From positions 134,676-198,675 of the forward strand of contig CAXBCR010000004.1 in the NCBI GenBank assembly GCA_963974475.1: a DNA stretch of 64,000 nucleotides, read 5' to 3'. The notes beneath the pieces were generated by a model. The model was not told where the DNA came from. It searched no databases and saw only the letters and a program-made list of their open reading frames with translations. Shown here piece by piece: positions 16,834-25,699 of the stretch. Source of the stretch: CAJXZP01 sp963974475. GTDB lineage: Bacteria > Bacteroidota > Bacteroidia > Flavobacteriales_G > Salibacteraceae. The position numbers were made by a program, and so were the translations under genes. Every line of letters begins with the position of its first letter. Within the stretch, counting starts at the first letter, position 1.

Positions 16834-17066
16834 AAGGGTTATTTGTGTTTTGCCAAAAAGTAAAAACCATGAAGCATTGAAAACTAGGCAGTTATTTGTT
16901 TGACCTGCAAATGGTAAAACCGTTCACATTTATTTTCGACCTTTAAAATGACATTCTTCCCGAAAAAAAAGAAAGCATGTAATTCGAATAATTTGTGCAA
17001 ATGGGACCTGATTTTACCGTTAATTTTATCTCAAAAATTGGCTGCCCATATTCAATAGTGAAATAG

Positions 17067-17074
17067 TACATTTG
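17067..17074 (+). promoter_or_regulatory. -7 box for lysS
   Basis: TACATTTG matches TAnnTTTG exactly and lies 26 bp upstream of the lysS ATG. A -33-like TTG is present further up, but at wider than usual spacing. Confidence 0.65.
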
Positions 17075-17099
17075 CAGCCATTAATTTAAGCAAACAGAA

Positions 17100-18818
17100 A
17101 TGTCGCAATTATCAGAGCAGGAAGTAGTTCGTAGAGAATCTATGAACAAATTGAAGGACTTGGGTATTAATCCATATCCTGCTGAGGAATATGTGTCTAC
17201 ACATTACTCAGAAGAGGTGAAAGCCATTTTCGAAAAGGAAAATGAGTTAAAAGAAATCACATTATCTGGTCGTATTATGGCCAAGCGTATAATGGGAAAG
17301 GCATCGTTTGCGGAGCTTAAGGATAAACAGGGTCGTATTCAATTGTATTTTAATAGAGATGAAATTTGTCCTACGGATGATAAAACCATGTATAATGTAG
17401 TTTTCAAGAAACTATTAGATATGGGTGATTTCATTGGTGTTTCAGGATATGCTTTCCGTACGCAAGTGGGTGAAATTTCTATTCACGTTACCGGATTCAA
17501 AGTGTTAAGTAAATCATTGCGTCCGCTACCTGTGGTTAAAACCGAAGCAGATGGAACGGTGCACGATGCATTCTCTGATCCAGAGCAAAGATACCGTCAG
17601 CGATACGTAGATTTAATTGTTAATGACGGAGTAAAAGAAACTTTTATTACGCGTTCTAAAATTATGAATGCGATGCGTGAGTTTTTTAACGATAAGGACT
17701 ACTTGGAGGTGGAAACGCCAATTTTACAACCTATTCCTGGTGGTGCATCGGCTCGACCTTTTGAAACGCATCATAATGCATTGAATATTCCGTTGTATTT
17801 ACGTATTGCCAATGAACTTTACCTAAAACGATTGATCGTAGGTGGGTTTGATGGCGTGTATGAATTTGCAAAAGATTTCCGTAATGAAGGAATGGATCGT
17901 ACCCATAATCCAGAATTTACGGTGATGGAAATTTATGTAGCCTACAAGGATTACCATTGGATGATGAATTTCACCGAAAAAATGCTTGAGCATGTGGTTA
18001 AAACAACCAACAATGGCGGGACTCGTGTAAAATTAGGTGATATGGATATTGACTTTGCAGGTCCTTACCCAAGAATTCCAATTTTAGATGCCATTAAAGC
18101 ACATACAGGATATGATTTGAATGGAAAAAGCTTGGAAGAAATCTATGAAGTATCCAAAAACTTGGGTATTGAAGTGGATGACTCAATGGGTAAAGGAAAA
18201 TTGATAGATGAAATTTTTGGGGAGAAATGTGAAGGGAACTTCATTCAACCTACCTTCATCACTGATTATCCGGTTGAAATGTCTCCACTTTGTAAAAAGC
18301 ATCGTGATAACCCAGAGTTAACCGAGCGTTTCGAGTTAATGATTAATGGGAAAGAAGTTGCAAATGCCTACACCGAGTTGAATGACCCGATTGACCAAAG
18401 AGAACGTTTTGAATCTCAGTTGGCACTAAGTGAAAAAGGAGATGATGAAGCCATGTTTATTGATGATGATTTTATCAGAGCATTGGAATACGGAATGCCA
18501 CCAACCTCCGGAATGGGAATTGGAATAGATCGTTTAACGATGCTGTTAACCAATCAAAGTTCTATTCAAGAAGTGTTGTTATTTCCACAAATGCGACCAG
18601 AGAAAAAAATTGTGTTACCCGTAGCTGCAGATTTTGTAGCCTTAGGTGTATCCTCTCAATGGGCGGAACATATGGTGGATTTAGGATTCAAATCAATTAC
18701 TGAATTTAAAGAAAGTAAAGCCACGCAACTGCATCAAAAATTGAATGGGTTACGCAAGAAAAATATATTAGACATCCCGGCCTTGAAATTAGAAGAAGTA
18801 AAAGGTTGGATGAATTAA
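17100..18818 (+). CDS. lysS: Lysyl-tRNA synthetase, class II
   Basis: Charges tRNA-Lys. The 572 residues hold an N-terminal OB-fold anticodon-binding domain (ITLSGRIMAKRIMGKASFAEL). A class II catalytic core follows, with motif 2 (FRNEGMDRTHNPEFTVMEIY) and motif 3 (GMGIGIDRLTML). It is about 70 residues longer than the E. coli enzyme, because of a C-terminal extension (from about residue 500, FVALGVSSQWAEHMVDLGF) that resembles a helix-hairpin-helix and is common in Bacteroidota LysS. It has its own promoter box and a terminator at 18841. Confidence 0.96.
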   Translation: MSQLSEQEVVRRESMNKLKDLGINPYPAEEYVSTHYSEEVKAIFEKENELKEITLSGRIMAKRIMGKASFAELKDKQGRIQLYFNRDEICPTDDKTMYNVVFKKLLDMGDFIGVSGYAFRTQVGEISIHVTGFKVLSKSLRPLPVVKTEADGTVHDAFSDPEQRYRQRYVDLIVNDGVKETFITRSKIMNAMREFFNDKDYLEVETPILQPIPGGASARPFETHHNALNIPLYLRIANELYLKRLIVGGFDGVYEFAKDFRNEGMDRTHNPEFTVMEIYVAYKDYHWMMNFTEKMLEHVVKTTNNGGTRVKLGDMDIDFAGPYPRIPILDAIKAHTGYDLNGKSLEEIYEVSKNLGIEVDDSMGKGKLIDEIFGEKCEGNFIQPTFITDYPVEMSPLCKKHRDNPELTERFELMINGKEVANAYTELNDPIDQRERFESQLALSEKGDDEAMFIDDDFIRALEYGMPPTSGMGIGIDRLTMLLTNQSSIQEVLLFPQMRPEKKIVLPVAADFVALGVSSQWAEHMVDLGFKSITEFKESKATQLHQKLNGLRKKNILDIPALKLEEVKGWMN

Positions 18819-18840
18819 ATTCAATTAAAAAAATCACTAG

Positions 18841-18871
18841 AAATGCCAAGCAGAAATGTTTGGCATTTTTT
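18841..18871 (+). terminator. Terminator of lysS
   Basis: AAATGCCAA pairs with TTGGCATTT around a nine-base loop and is followed by a T-run, 23 bp after the lysS stop. It may also serve the convergent TPR gene. Confidence 0.85.
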
Positions 18872-18915
18872 GTTGGTAGCTATTAATCGAATTCCGATTA
18901 TTAACCCATTTCGGG

Positions 18916-19929
18916 TTATTTGTTAATTCTACTCATCGCTTTAGCAGCGGGAGTATAGTCTGGTTTTAATTTCAAGGTTTCTTCAAAATCGTTGCGTGCT
19001 TGCGGAATCAATTCACTCCGTTCAAAAGCTAATCCGCGATTGTAATATCCTTTAAAGTTGTATGGGTTTAGTGCTAATACTTTGTCGTAATATTTAATAG
19101 CGCTGTCGTTTTCTTGAAGCATTTCTAAATAAACGTACCCAAGATTAAAATAGGCGTCATGATAATTATCATCTACGCGTAAAATGTGTTGGTATTGATG
19201 AATGGCGTCTTCAGCCAGTCCCCAAGTTTGTAAATGCATTGCAAAGGCGTATAAGGCGTCCAAATTATTAGAATCTATACGTAACGCATTTTCATAGAAC
19301 GCACCAGCTAGGGTGTCTTCAGCGGCATCGAACATGTATCCTAACTGTAGCCAAGCCTCCATATAGTCATTATTTTGTTCGGAAGCAGTTCGGAAATTAG
19401 AAACAGCCAATTTAAAATTTCCTAATTCTTTATACGCTAACCCTTTTAGGTAATACGGTTCCGCTAAAAATTGGTCTTGCTTCAAAGCTTTATTTGCGTA
19501 CACAAAACATGATTCATGTTGACCGGCTATTAAACTAATCCAAGCTAGTTTGATATTTACATGAATATTTGTTTCATCCATTTCTTCGGCTTTTAGGAAA
19601 ACGTTTTTTGCTTCTACCATCGCCTTGGTATTGTAATAAGCATCGCCCTTAAAAATATAGTAATTCAAATTCGTTGAATCCAGGCTAATGGCGCGATCCA
19701 CCTGCTCCATACTAGAACGTAAATTGTCTTTGCTTAAAAAGTATCGGGCTTTAGCCATGTACAATTCAGGATCATTGGGCGTTTCAATGATTTGGGAATT
19801 TATCCAAGCTAATGAATCATCTAGTTTTTCCTTCACCTCGGTAGGTGCGGTGGTTTGGGTATCTGTATGCTCTTCTGTGCACGCAAATGCACCCATACTA
19901 ATTAAAACTAAAAACAGAAAATTTCTCAT
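18916..19929 (-). CDS. TPR-repeat lipoprotein
   Basis: A 337-residue envelope lipoprotein (signal MRNFLFLVLISMGAFAC, lipidated Cys at residue 17). Roughly seven consecutive tetratricopeptide repeats follow, for example AKARYFLSKDNLRSSMEQVDRA and GYYNRGLAFERSELIPQARNDF. TPR proteins act as docking scaffolds; the partner is unknown. It follows recA by 100 bp on the same strand, with a GC-rich hairpin (19945-19976) between, so the link with recA is probably only physical. Confidence 0.85.
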   Translation of the reverse strand: MRNFLFLVLISMGAFACTEEHTDTQTTAPTEVKEKLDDSLAWINSQIIETPNDPELYMAKARYFLSKDNLRSSMEQVDRAISLDSTNLNYYIFKGDAYYNTKAMVEAKNVFLKAEEMDETNIHVNIKLAWISLIAGQHESCFVYANKALKQDQFLAEPYYLKGLAYKELGNFKLAVSNFRTASEQNNDYMEAWLQLGYMFDAAEDTLAGAFYENALRIDSNNLDALYAFAMHLQTWGLAEDAIHQYQHILRVDDNYHDAYFNLGYVYLEMLQENDSAIKYYDKVLALNPYNFKGYYNRGLAFERSELIPQARNDFEETLKLKPDYTPAAKAMSRINK

Positions 19930-19944
19930 TTGGTATAAATATTA

Positions 19945-19976
19945 AGCCCCGAAAATACATACGTATAATCGGGGCT
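19945..19976 (-). terminator. Hairpin between recA and the TPR gene, possible recA terminator
   Basis: AGCCCCGA and TCGGGGCT form a perfect GC-rich 8-bp stem with a 16-base A/T loop. There is no clear T-run after it on the minus strand (TTAATATTTAT), so termination may be weak or it may be a leader structure of the TPR mRNA. Confidence 0.45.
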
Positions 19977-20028
19977 CGAAATTAGGTTTTAAAACAGTTT
20001 TCTCAAAAGAGAATTGACTTTATGCTGC

Positions 20029-21045
20029 TTACTTTTTATTATCTGAGATTGCAGCTCTAATTTTTGCTTCCAGTTCATCCGATAACTCCGGGTTATCTTC
20101 AATGAGCTGTTTCACGGCATCTCTACCTTGACCTAGTTTAGTTTCTCCGTAGCTAAACCAAGAACCGCTCTTTTTAACGATTTCTAAATCTACCCCTAAA
20201 TCCAGAATTTCGCCTGATCTAGAAATTCCTTTTCCATACATGATGTCGAATTCTGCTTTGGTAAATGGCGGAGCAACTTTGTTTTTTACCACTTTTACGC
20301 GAGTATGGTTTCCTATTACGGCATCACCGTTTTTAATCTGACCAATTCTACGGATATCTAAGCGAATAGAAGCGTAAAATTTAAGTGCATTACCACCCGT
20401 AGTGGTTTCTGGGTTACCAAACATGACCCCAATTTTTTCACGCAATTGATTAATGAAAATCACGGTACAATTGGTTTTACTAATGGTTCCGGTAAGTTTA
20501 CGTAATGCTTGCGACATTAAACGGGCATGAAGTCCCATTTTACTATCTCCCATTTCACCTTCTATTTCGGCTCTTGGGGTTAATGCGGCTACGGAGTCAA
20601 TTACTACAATATCAACAGCTCCAGAACGTATCAAATTATCGGCTATTTCTAACGCTTGTTCCCCATTATCAGGTTGAGAAATAAGCAGGTTTGCGGTATC
20701 CACTCCTAATGATTCTGCATAAAAGCGGTCAAAAGCGTGTTCAGCATCAATCATCACAGCGGTTCCGCCTTGTTTTTGGGCTTGAGCCATCATGTGAATG
20801 GCTAAGGTAGTTTTACCCGAAGATTCAGGTCCGTATACTTCAATGATTCTTCCTTTTGGAATACCTTGAACACCCAATGCCATGTCTAACGTAATAGAAC
20901 CGGTAGGAATAACATCTACTTTTTCAATTGCAGAATCGCCTAACTTCATTATGGAACCTTTACCATAATTTTTTTCCAACTTATCCATTGTAAGTTGCAA
21001 TGCTTTCATTTTTTCTGTTGATGCGTCTTTTGCCATTTTTGCCAT
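20029..21045 (-). CDS. recA: RecA recombinase
   Basis: Strand-exchange ATPase for homologous recombination and SOS induction. The 338 residues include Walker A (GPESSGKTT, residues 72-80), Walker B (VDIVVIDSVAAL), the L2-like loop (NPETTTGGNALKFYASIRLD) and the short acidic C-terminus. A minus-strand -7 box at 21075-21082 lies 30 bp before the start. I see no obvious LexA-type operator, but many Bacteroidota lack a classical one. Met1 and Met4 are both possible starts. Confidence 0.97.
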   Translation of the reverse strand: MAKMAKDASTEKMKALQLTMDKLEKNYGKGSIMKLGDSAIEKVDVIPTGSITLDMALGVQGIPKGRIIEVYGPESSGKTTLAIHMMAQAQKQGGTAVMIDAEHAFDRFYAESLGVDTANLLISQPDNGEQALEIADNLIRSGAVDIVVIDSVAALTPRAEIEGEMGDSKMGLHARLMSQALRKLTGTISKTNCTVIFINQLREKIGVMFGNPETTTGGNALKFYASIRLDIRRIGQIKNGDAVIGNHTRVKVVKNKVAPPFTKAEFDIMYGKGISRSGEILDLGVDLEIVKKSGSWFSYGETKLGQGRDAVKQLIEDNPELSDELEAKIRAAISDNKK

Positions 21046-21074
21046 GTTTGTTGTTTTATTAACTAATTACGATG

Positions 21075-21082
21075 CAAACGTA
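21075..21082 (-). promoter_or_regulatory. -7 box for recA
   Basis: Minus-strand TACGTTTG matches TAnnTTTG and lies 30 bp upstream of the recA ATG. Confidence 0.6.
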
Positions 21083-21161
21083 GAGACGCAGACCGTAATG
21101 TATTTGAGGTGTAATAAAATGATGTAAAAAAGTATGTTTTATTTTTGTGGATACTGATAAT

Positions 21162-21626
21162 TTAAGCCGAAAGGGCCTCTAATATCTGCTCCGTATGCGT
21201 TTTGGTTTTAACTTTAAGGATGACTTGTTCAATTATTCCATTTTCATTTATAATAAAGGTTTCGCGATGGATGCCTTCGTACTCCTTACCGTATAATTTT
21301 TTCAAACCCCAAACCCCATAGGCCTTGATGATTTCTTTATTTTCATCCGCAATAAGGGTGAAGGGTAAATCGTATTTCTCAATAAATTTCTGATGACGCG
21401 TTACACTATCGGCAGAAACGCCAATAACTTCAAAACCTTTGGAAGTTAATTCTGCGTAGTTTTCACCTAGATTACACGCTTGGGCGGTGCATCCAGGAGT
21501 CATATCTTTTGGATAGAAAAACAAAATCACTTTCTTTCCTTTAAAGTCAGATAGTTGAACAGTGGTATTGTTTTGATTAATACCGGAAAAATCTGGGGCT
21601 TTATCGCCTGTTACTAAATGTGTCAT
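21162..21626 (-). CDS. bcp: Thioredoxin-dependent thiol peroxidase (BCP/peroxiredoxin Q)
   Basis: A 154-residue peroxiredoxin of the BCP/PrxQ class that reduces hydroperoxides with thioredoxin. The active site is FYPKDMTPGCTAQACNLGEN, with the peroxidatic Cys in PGCT and the resolving Cys five residues on, the atypical 2-Cys arrangement of PrxQ. The full family length is present. A minus-strand TAnnTTTG box (21646-21653) gives it its own promoter. Confidence 0.94.
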   Translation of the reverse strand: MTHLVTGDKAPDFSGINQNNTTVQLSDFKGKKVILFFYPKDMTPGCTAQACNLGENYAELTSKGFEVIGVSADSVTRHQKFIEKYDLPFTLIADENKEIIKAYGVWGLKKLYGKEYEGIHRETFIINENGIIEQVILKVKTKTHTEQILEALSA

Positions 21627-21645
21627 TTCTTATAATTGATGAGGT

Positions 21646-21653
21646 CAAAAGTA
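21646..21653 (-). promoter_or_regulatory. -7 box for bcp
   Basis: Minus-strand TACTTTTG lies 20 bp upstream of the bcp start and matches TAnnTTTG. Confidence 0.6.
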
Positions 21654-21800
21654 GGTGATTAATGCTACCAATCATCGGTATAAGTTAGAAAGATAAACAT
21701 TTGTTAAAATATTTAGCAACGATTGTTAAACGGGTGCGTTGATTGAGAATAATTTAAGGATTTTAGTTAAGGGAAATACGCAATTCTTTTCCGAATTGAT

Positions 21801-21835
21801 AAAAAAATAGCCTTTCTGCATCCGAAAGGCTATTT
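21801..21835 (-). terminator. Terminator after the T9SS-secreted protein gene
   Basis: On the minus strand AAATAGCCTTT pairs perfectly with AAAGGCTATTT around a nine-base loop, followed by a run of T. It lies 17 bp past the stop at 21852. Confidence 0.9.
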
Positions 21836-21851
21836 CTATTCTTAAGTTGAT

Positions 21852-23450
21852 TTAGTCGATGATTACTTTTCTAGTGTATTGAAATTCTTTGGAGGTTACA
21901 CTTAAAACATATATGCCCTTTGGCATGTAAGAAACATTAATTTGATGCTCAAGAACTAAGTCTAATTGTTTGGAATAAACTTCTTTTCCAGTTACATCCG
22001 TTAAAGTTACTTGCGACTGAGCAACAGTCATTGGTAATGTGAAATTCAGAACCCTACTTGTTGGGTTTGGATAGACTTGTAGCTGGTTGTTGTCGACAAT
22101 AGTTTCAACGCTTAGGTTAAAATCTAGTTCAATAAGCCAGATGTCTCCAAGTCCTTTATTAATAACTGATTTATTTCCAGTAATGCCAGAATGAGAAATT
22201 CCGATAACTTTAAGTGTGTTATTGGCGGTTTCTATGATTTGTCCAAAAACTTCTTGTTGGTCTCCACCTGCCACAAATTCGAATTGTTTGTCTCCAAGTG
22301 TGTCAAAACCAACCATCCAAAGGTCTCCGTAATTTGAGTCAAAAGAACCAATGGTTTTATTGCCAGAAATATCAGATAATGAGCTACCCGCAACAACATA
22401 TTGATGGATAGCGGAGTAATAAACACCGCCAACATCTCCAAAGTTGGCCTCTGTATCCAACCCTCCAAATACGGTTTCCCTTTTTCGGTTTAAATTAGTA
22501 TCTAAAGTGACACACCAATAGTCGTCCCATCCATAATTTACCGAAGTTTTTGAACCGGAAATATCGGAACTTGATGTTCCAAATAGCACTAATTCATTAT
22601 TTTGATAAATAACCCTTTTCACTCCTTCGAAATCGGCTCCTCCTTCTGTGGAGGAATTGAGAATAGTACCACTATTATCAATAATTATTGTCCAAATATC
22701 AAAAAGTCCGTAGCTATTTTGAGCTTTATCGCCAGATGTATCGGAATTTGAGACACCTGTTAATATTACCTTTTTACCCTGTACAGTCGCACTTTGTACG
22801 TATTCATCTCCTGATCCACCATATACCTTTTGGTCTAGAATTGTACCTGAAGGAGATATTTTTATGGTCCAAAAGTCTAAGCCCCCTTTAGAGGGTTGAG
22901 TTTTTGATCCAGAAACTCCTGATTGGGATGTGTTGCATATAAGGTAATTACCATCAGCTGATGGTACTAAGGATATTCCGTAATCAGGGTCTTGTCCTCC
23001 GAAACTTTTTTGCCATTCAATGACCCCAGTGGCAGATAGTTTTACTATCCAAGAATCCCAATCTCCATTATTTGGAGAGGTTTTATTACCAGAAGCGGGT
23101 GAATTAGAATTTCCATTAATCAAAAAACCACCATCTGATGTTTGCAAAATGCTATTAGCTCTATCAATTCCTGTTCCTCCAATGGTGGTTTGCCAAATGA
23201 TAGCACCGGATGAGTCAATTTGTAAAATCCAATAATCTTCTAGGCCAAAACCGTTATCCGTTTTATTACCAGATATATTTGATTTGGAAAATCCACAAAT
23301 CACTAAATCCCCATTTGACAATTGAATTAAGTCTTTAACACCTTCATAATCATCGCCACCGTAGGTTTCTTGAAACGAAATAGTCGGGGTTTGAGCGTAT
23401 GAAAGTTGCGCAATAATGAATAGGAAGATTGCAAATATCGAGTTTTTCAT
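21852..23450 (-). CDS. Secreted protein with T9SS type A sorting domain
   Basis: A 532-residue secreted or surface-attached protein. The start MKNSIFAIFLFIIAQLSYAQ is a clear signal peptide; a longer frame upstream is not supported. The body contains about seven repeats of roughly 55 residues with the pattern 'GGxxxE..., SGNKT..., DIWxI.LD', probably a beta-propeller (SGNKTDNGFGLEDYWILQID; SGSKTSVNYGWDDYWCVTLD). The C-terminus (LQVYPNPTSRVLNFTL ... KGIYVLSVTSKEFQYTRKVI) is a type A sorting signal for type IX secretion. It begins 6 bp after the preceding frame, so the two share an mRNA. Confidence 0.88.
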   Translation of the reverse strand: MKNSIFAIFLFIIAQLSYAQTPTISFQETYGGDDYEGVKDLIQLSNGDLVICGFSKSNISGNKTDNGFGLEDYWILQIDSSGAIIWQTTIGGTGIDRANSILQTSDGGFLINGNSNSPASGNKTSPNNGDWDSWIVKLSATGVIEWQKSFGGQDPDYGISLVPSADGNYLICNTSQSGVSGSKTQPSKGGLDFWTIKISPSGTILDQKVYGGSGDEYVQSATVQGKKVILTGVSNSDTSGDKAQNSYGLFDIWTIIIDNSGTILNSSTEGGADFEGVKRVIYQNNELVLFGTSSSDISGSKTSVNYGWDDYWCVTLDTNLNRKRETVFGGLDTEANFGDVGGVYYSAIHQYVVAGSSLSDISGNKTIGSFDSNYGDLWMVGFDTLGDKQFEFVAGGDQQEVFGQIIETANNTLKVIGISHSGITGNKSVINKGLGDIWLIELDFNLSVETIVDNNQLQVYPNPTSRVLNFTLPMTVAQSQVTLTDVTGKEVYSKQLDLVLEHQINVSYMPKGIYVLSVTSKEFQYTRKVIID

Positions 23451-23455
23451 TTTTA

Positions 23456-24787
23456 TTAATTTATTGATTTTAACGTTTGGGTAGTGATGGATGAACCGTC
23501 TTCCAAACATGTGAATTTATTCACTAATATATTACTAGGGAAAATTCTTCCTGATGGTAATGTTACATGATAAATAACCTCTTCTCCATTTAGTATCTCA
23601 AATTCTGATTGGTTTACTAATTCTCCATTTATATCAAAAAGTTCATACCGTACAATCATGTTTTTGGTACTATTTAGGCTAACATTGAAGGAATTATTCA
23701 CTACTGGGACTTGATAAATGTTAGTAGATAAAAAATTTGATAAAGAATTAGTTAAATTTCCTTGTGCTCCAAGACTTTCAAAATAAACGGAGTATAAGGT
23801 GAGGTCAGAATGAATTACATTCATGTTATACAACCCTACTGGTAAATCTAAGCTTGAGAATGAAAGACTACCGTCTACTTGTTCAATAGAATTAGGGTAT
23901 ATAACAATTGAAGAGTTGGGATCTCCTACTTTTTGAAACTCAAATTGAATAAAATCAGAAGAGGATACCCCATTTGTGTAAGTTGTGGCTGATTTTAGTT
24001 GTAGCTGGGCATTTAACTCATCAAATGAAAGAACTCCTTTATTTGTTCCGCAAGTGCTTTCAGCACTCCAGTAGCCATCAGGATACCATAACCATCCATT
24101 TAAAACATGCGTATATCCCGGGTGATCATGATTTGTTGGATCTGTTGTGAAGATAACACCGTCATTACTCATCATGAAGTTATTAGGGTCGCTGTCGCAA
24201 ACCAAAGTAGGTACAAATGGCACTGTTTGAGTTGGAGACACCAATTCGTTATATAAATTAAAGATTGAGGTGAAATTTGCTAATTGTGGTAGGCAAGGTT
24301 GCTTAGATGCAAGCATAACAGTTTTTTTCCCAGATAAAACTTCAAAACCATTGAGAGGAGAATAACCAATGCTACCCATTTTTTTTTCAATTCCAATAAT
24401 ATTATCCTCAGCAATTCCGTTTCCTTGTGAAGTTTTAATAAAATTCAACCCAGGAATTCTAGATTTTTTGAATCGGATTGTTTTAATTCCAGGAATATTC
24501 CAAGGATTGGATGATGCAGAATTAAGGGTGTTCCAACTAGTTAAGCCAATATAGTGATAATATGGTGTAACGGTTCCTGTAGTTTTATCAACCCAAGCCA
24601 CAGCTTGAGAAGCATCCAAATAAGAACTGCCTTCTGTGCCATTTATAATCAATGTATTTTGGGTAATTCCATAGGCAAAACTTGAACCTTTACATTTTTG
24701 CTCGCAACCAGTCACAACCGTGGTGTTTCCTGGAGCTGTTGGAAATGGCCCATTATCTGTTACTATTAATATGTTGTTTATCAACAC
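23456..24787 (-). CDS. C-terminal part of a frame-disrupted secreted protein
   Basis: An open frame of 443 codons that starts with a GTG and has no signal peptide of its own. The upstream frame 24753-25065 supplies a signal peptide and overlaps it by 35 bp in another phase, so these are most likely two pieces of one gene of about 540 codons. No domain is recognised in the body (for example GCEQKCKGSSFAYGITQ, HVLNGWLWYPDGYWSAEST). The end (MIVRYELFDINGELVNQSEFE ... NKFTCLEDGSSITTQTLKSIN) resembles a divergent T9SS type A tail. The downstream T9SS protein follows by 6 bp. Confidence 0.55.
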   Translation of the reverse strand: MLINNILIVTDNGPFPTAPGNTTVVTGCEQKCKGSSFAYGITQNTLIINGTEGSSYLDASQAVAWVDKTTGTVTPYYHYIGLTSWNTLNSASSNPWNIPGIKTIRFKKSRIPGLNFIKTSQGNGIAEDNIIGIEKKMGSIGYSPLNGFEVLSGKKTVMLASKQPCLPQLANFTSIFNLYNELVSPTQTVPFVPTLVCDSDPNNFMMSNDGVIFTTDPTNHDHPGYTHVLNGWLWYPDGYWSAESTCGTNKGVLSFDELNAQLQLKSATTYTNGVSSSDFIQFEFQKVGDPNSSIVIYPNSIEQVDGSLSFSSLDLPVGLYNMNVIHSDLTLYSVYFESLGAQGNLTNSLSNFLSTNIYQVPVVNNSFNVSLNSTKNMIVRYELFDINGELVNQSEFEILNGEEVIYHVTLPSGRIFPSNILVNKFTCLEDGSSITTQTLKSIN

Positions 24788-25065
24788 CTAGATAATATTT
24801 GTTCTGAAAAAATTGTACTTGCGTTTTATAAGTAACTTGACCGTTTACTAATACTTTTTTAAGGATATCTACCCTCCATCTAGCTACGTTTTGATTTGTT
24901 GTGTTTTCCCACGCTAAAATTTGATTAGATCTTTCGGGTTGCAATAAGGTGTTAATACCAGATGTTTGACTTTTAACGAATGATGGTAATATGGTTGTTA
25001 ATATTAACAAGGCTAGAACAAATCCTAGATTAAATTTGTTTTGTTTTGTTTTGTTTTGTAAACAT
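24753..25065 (-). pseudogene. N-terminal part of a secreted protein, out of frame with its ATG (possible phase-OFF)
   Basis: The frame reads KFNLGFVLALLILTTILPSF then VKSQ, a textbook signal peptide, then about 65 further residues. No ATG lies in this frame. The only well-placed ATG (25063-25065) lies directly before a TTTTG pentanucleotide tract and, at the present repeat number, runs into a stop after 11 codons. One unit more, or two fewer, would join it in frame to the signal peptide. A minus-strand TAnnTTTG box (25100-25107) 35 bp before that ATG supports it as the true start. The frame also ends at 24753, overlapping the downstream frame, so a second disruption exists. Confidence 0.6.
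25035..25058 (-). repeat. Pentanucleotide tract TTTTG (AAAAC on the coding strand), about 4.8 units
   Basis: TTTG followed by four perfect TTTTG units, located between the ATG at 25065 and the signal-peptide codons on the minus strand. Five-base units shift the reading frame with each slippage event, the classic arrangement of contingency loci. Confidence 0.85.
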
Positions 25066-25099
25066 GATTATGATTTTTTAAGTTAAAAATAAGTGAAGC

Positions 25100-25107
25100 C
25101 AAATGTA
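25100..25107 (-). promoter_or_regulatory. -7 box for the disrupted secreted-protein operon
   Basis: Minus-strand TACATTTG matches TAnnTTTG and lies 35 bp before the ATG at 25065. It supports transcription beginning upstream of the repeat tract. Confidence 0.55.
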
Positions 25108-25246
25108 TAAAAATAAATGGATTATTTAGTGTCAAGATTATTATTTATTCTTCCTAATTAAAGAAAAAGTTGGAGGAATGCTTTGCATCGTGTTTTTGAG
25201 TAATAGATAATCACTCTTTTTTTTCAATCTGCACTGTAATTATTAT

Positions 25247-25262
25247 CACCGTAATGACGGTG
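25247..25262 (+). promoter_or_regulatory. Perfect dyad upstream of the DUF302 gene, operator candidate
   Basis: CACCGT-AATG-ACGGTG is a perfect 6-bp-arm inverted repeat ending 9 bp before the -7 box at 25272. It therefore occupies the -33 region, where a repressor would block the polymerase. The regulator is unknown. Confidence 0.45.
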
Positions 25263-25271
25263 GATACACGC

Positions 25272-25279
25272 TACTTTTG
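25272..25279 (+). promoter_or_regulatory. -7 box for the DUF302 gene
   Basis: TACTTTTG matches TAnnTTTG and lies 22 bp before the ATG at 25301, favouring that start over a codon eight residues earlier. Confidence 0.6.
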
Positions 25280-25300
25280 TCTTTACAAAAACAACGAGTT

Positions 25301-25687
25301 ATGAGCTATTTTATAGAGAAAACAGTAAAAATGGGGTTTGAAGAAGCCATTGCAGCTATTACTGGTACGCTAAAAGAACAAGGTTTTGGAATAGTTTCGG
25401 ATATTGATTTTAGTGGTTCCATAAATAAAGGGTTAGGTAAAGAAATTGCTCCCTACCGATTATTAGGTGCTTGCAATGCGGGGTACGCCTATGAAGCCGT
25501 ATCAGCCGAGCCACAAATAGGGGTGTTATTACCTTGTGGGGTTGCAGTGCGTCAGTTGGATGGAAATGCGGTGAGTATTTCTGTAATCGACCCATTTGCT
25601 GCGATGATGGCTGTAAAAAATGATAAGTTGGAATCGTTTGCAACAGAGGTGAAAGGAAAGCTAACCGTTGCTATTGAAAACTTGTAG
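25301..25687 (+). CDS. DUF302 family protein
   Basis: A 128-residue cytoplasmic protein of the DUF302 fold (two-layer alpha/beta sandwich). Typical segments are VKMGFEEAIAAITGTLKEQG near the start, KEIAPYRLLGACNAGYAYEA in the middle and GVLLPCGVAVRQLDGNAVSI near the end, including the conserved 'LP C' strand. The biochemical role of the family is unknown; it often lies beside redox or metal genes. Here it is a single-gene unit with its own promoter, a dyad in the -33 region, and a terminator shared with the convergent sco1-like gene. Confidence 0.85.
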   Translation: MSYFIEKTVKMGFEEAIAAITGTLKEQGFGIVSDIDFSGSINKGLGKEIAPYRLLGACNAGYAYEAVSAEPQIGVLLPCGVAVRQLDGNAVSISVIDPFAAMMAVKNDKLESFATEVKGKLTVAIENL

Positions 25688-25699
25688 GCTATGAAAAGT

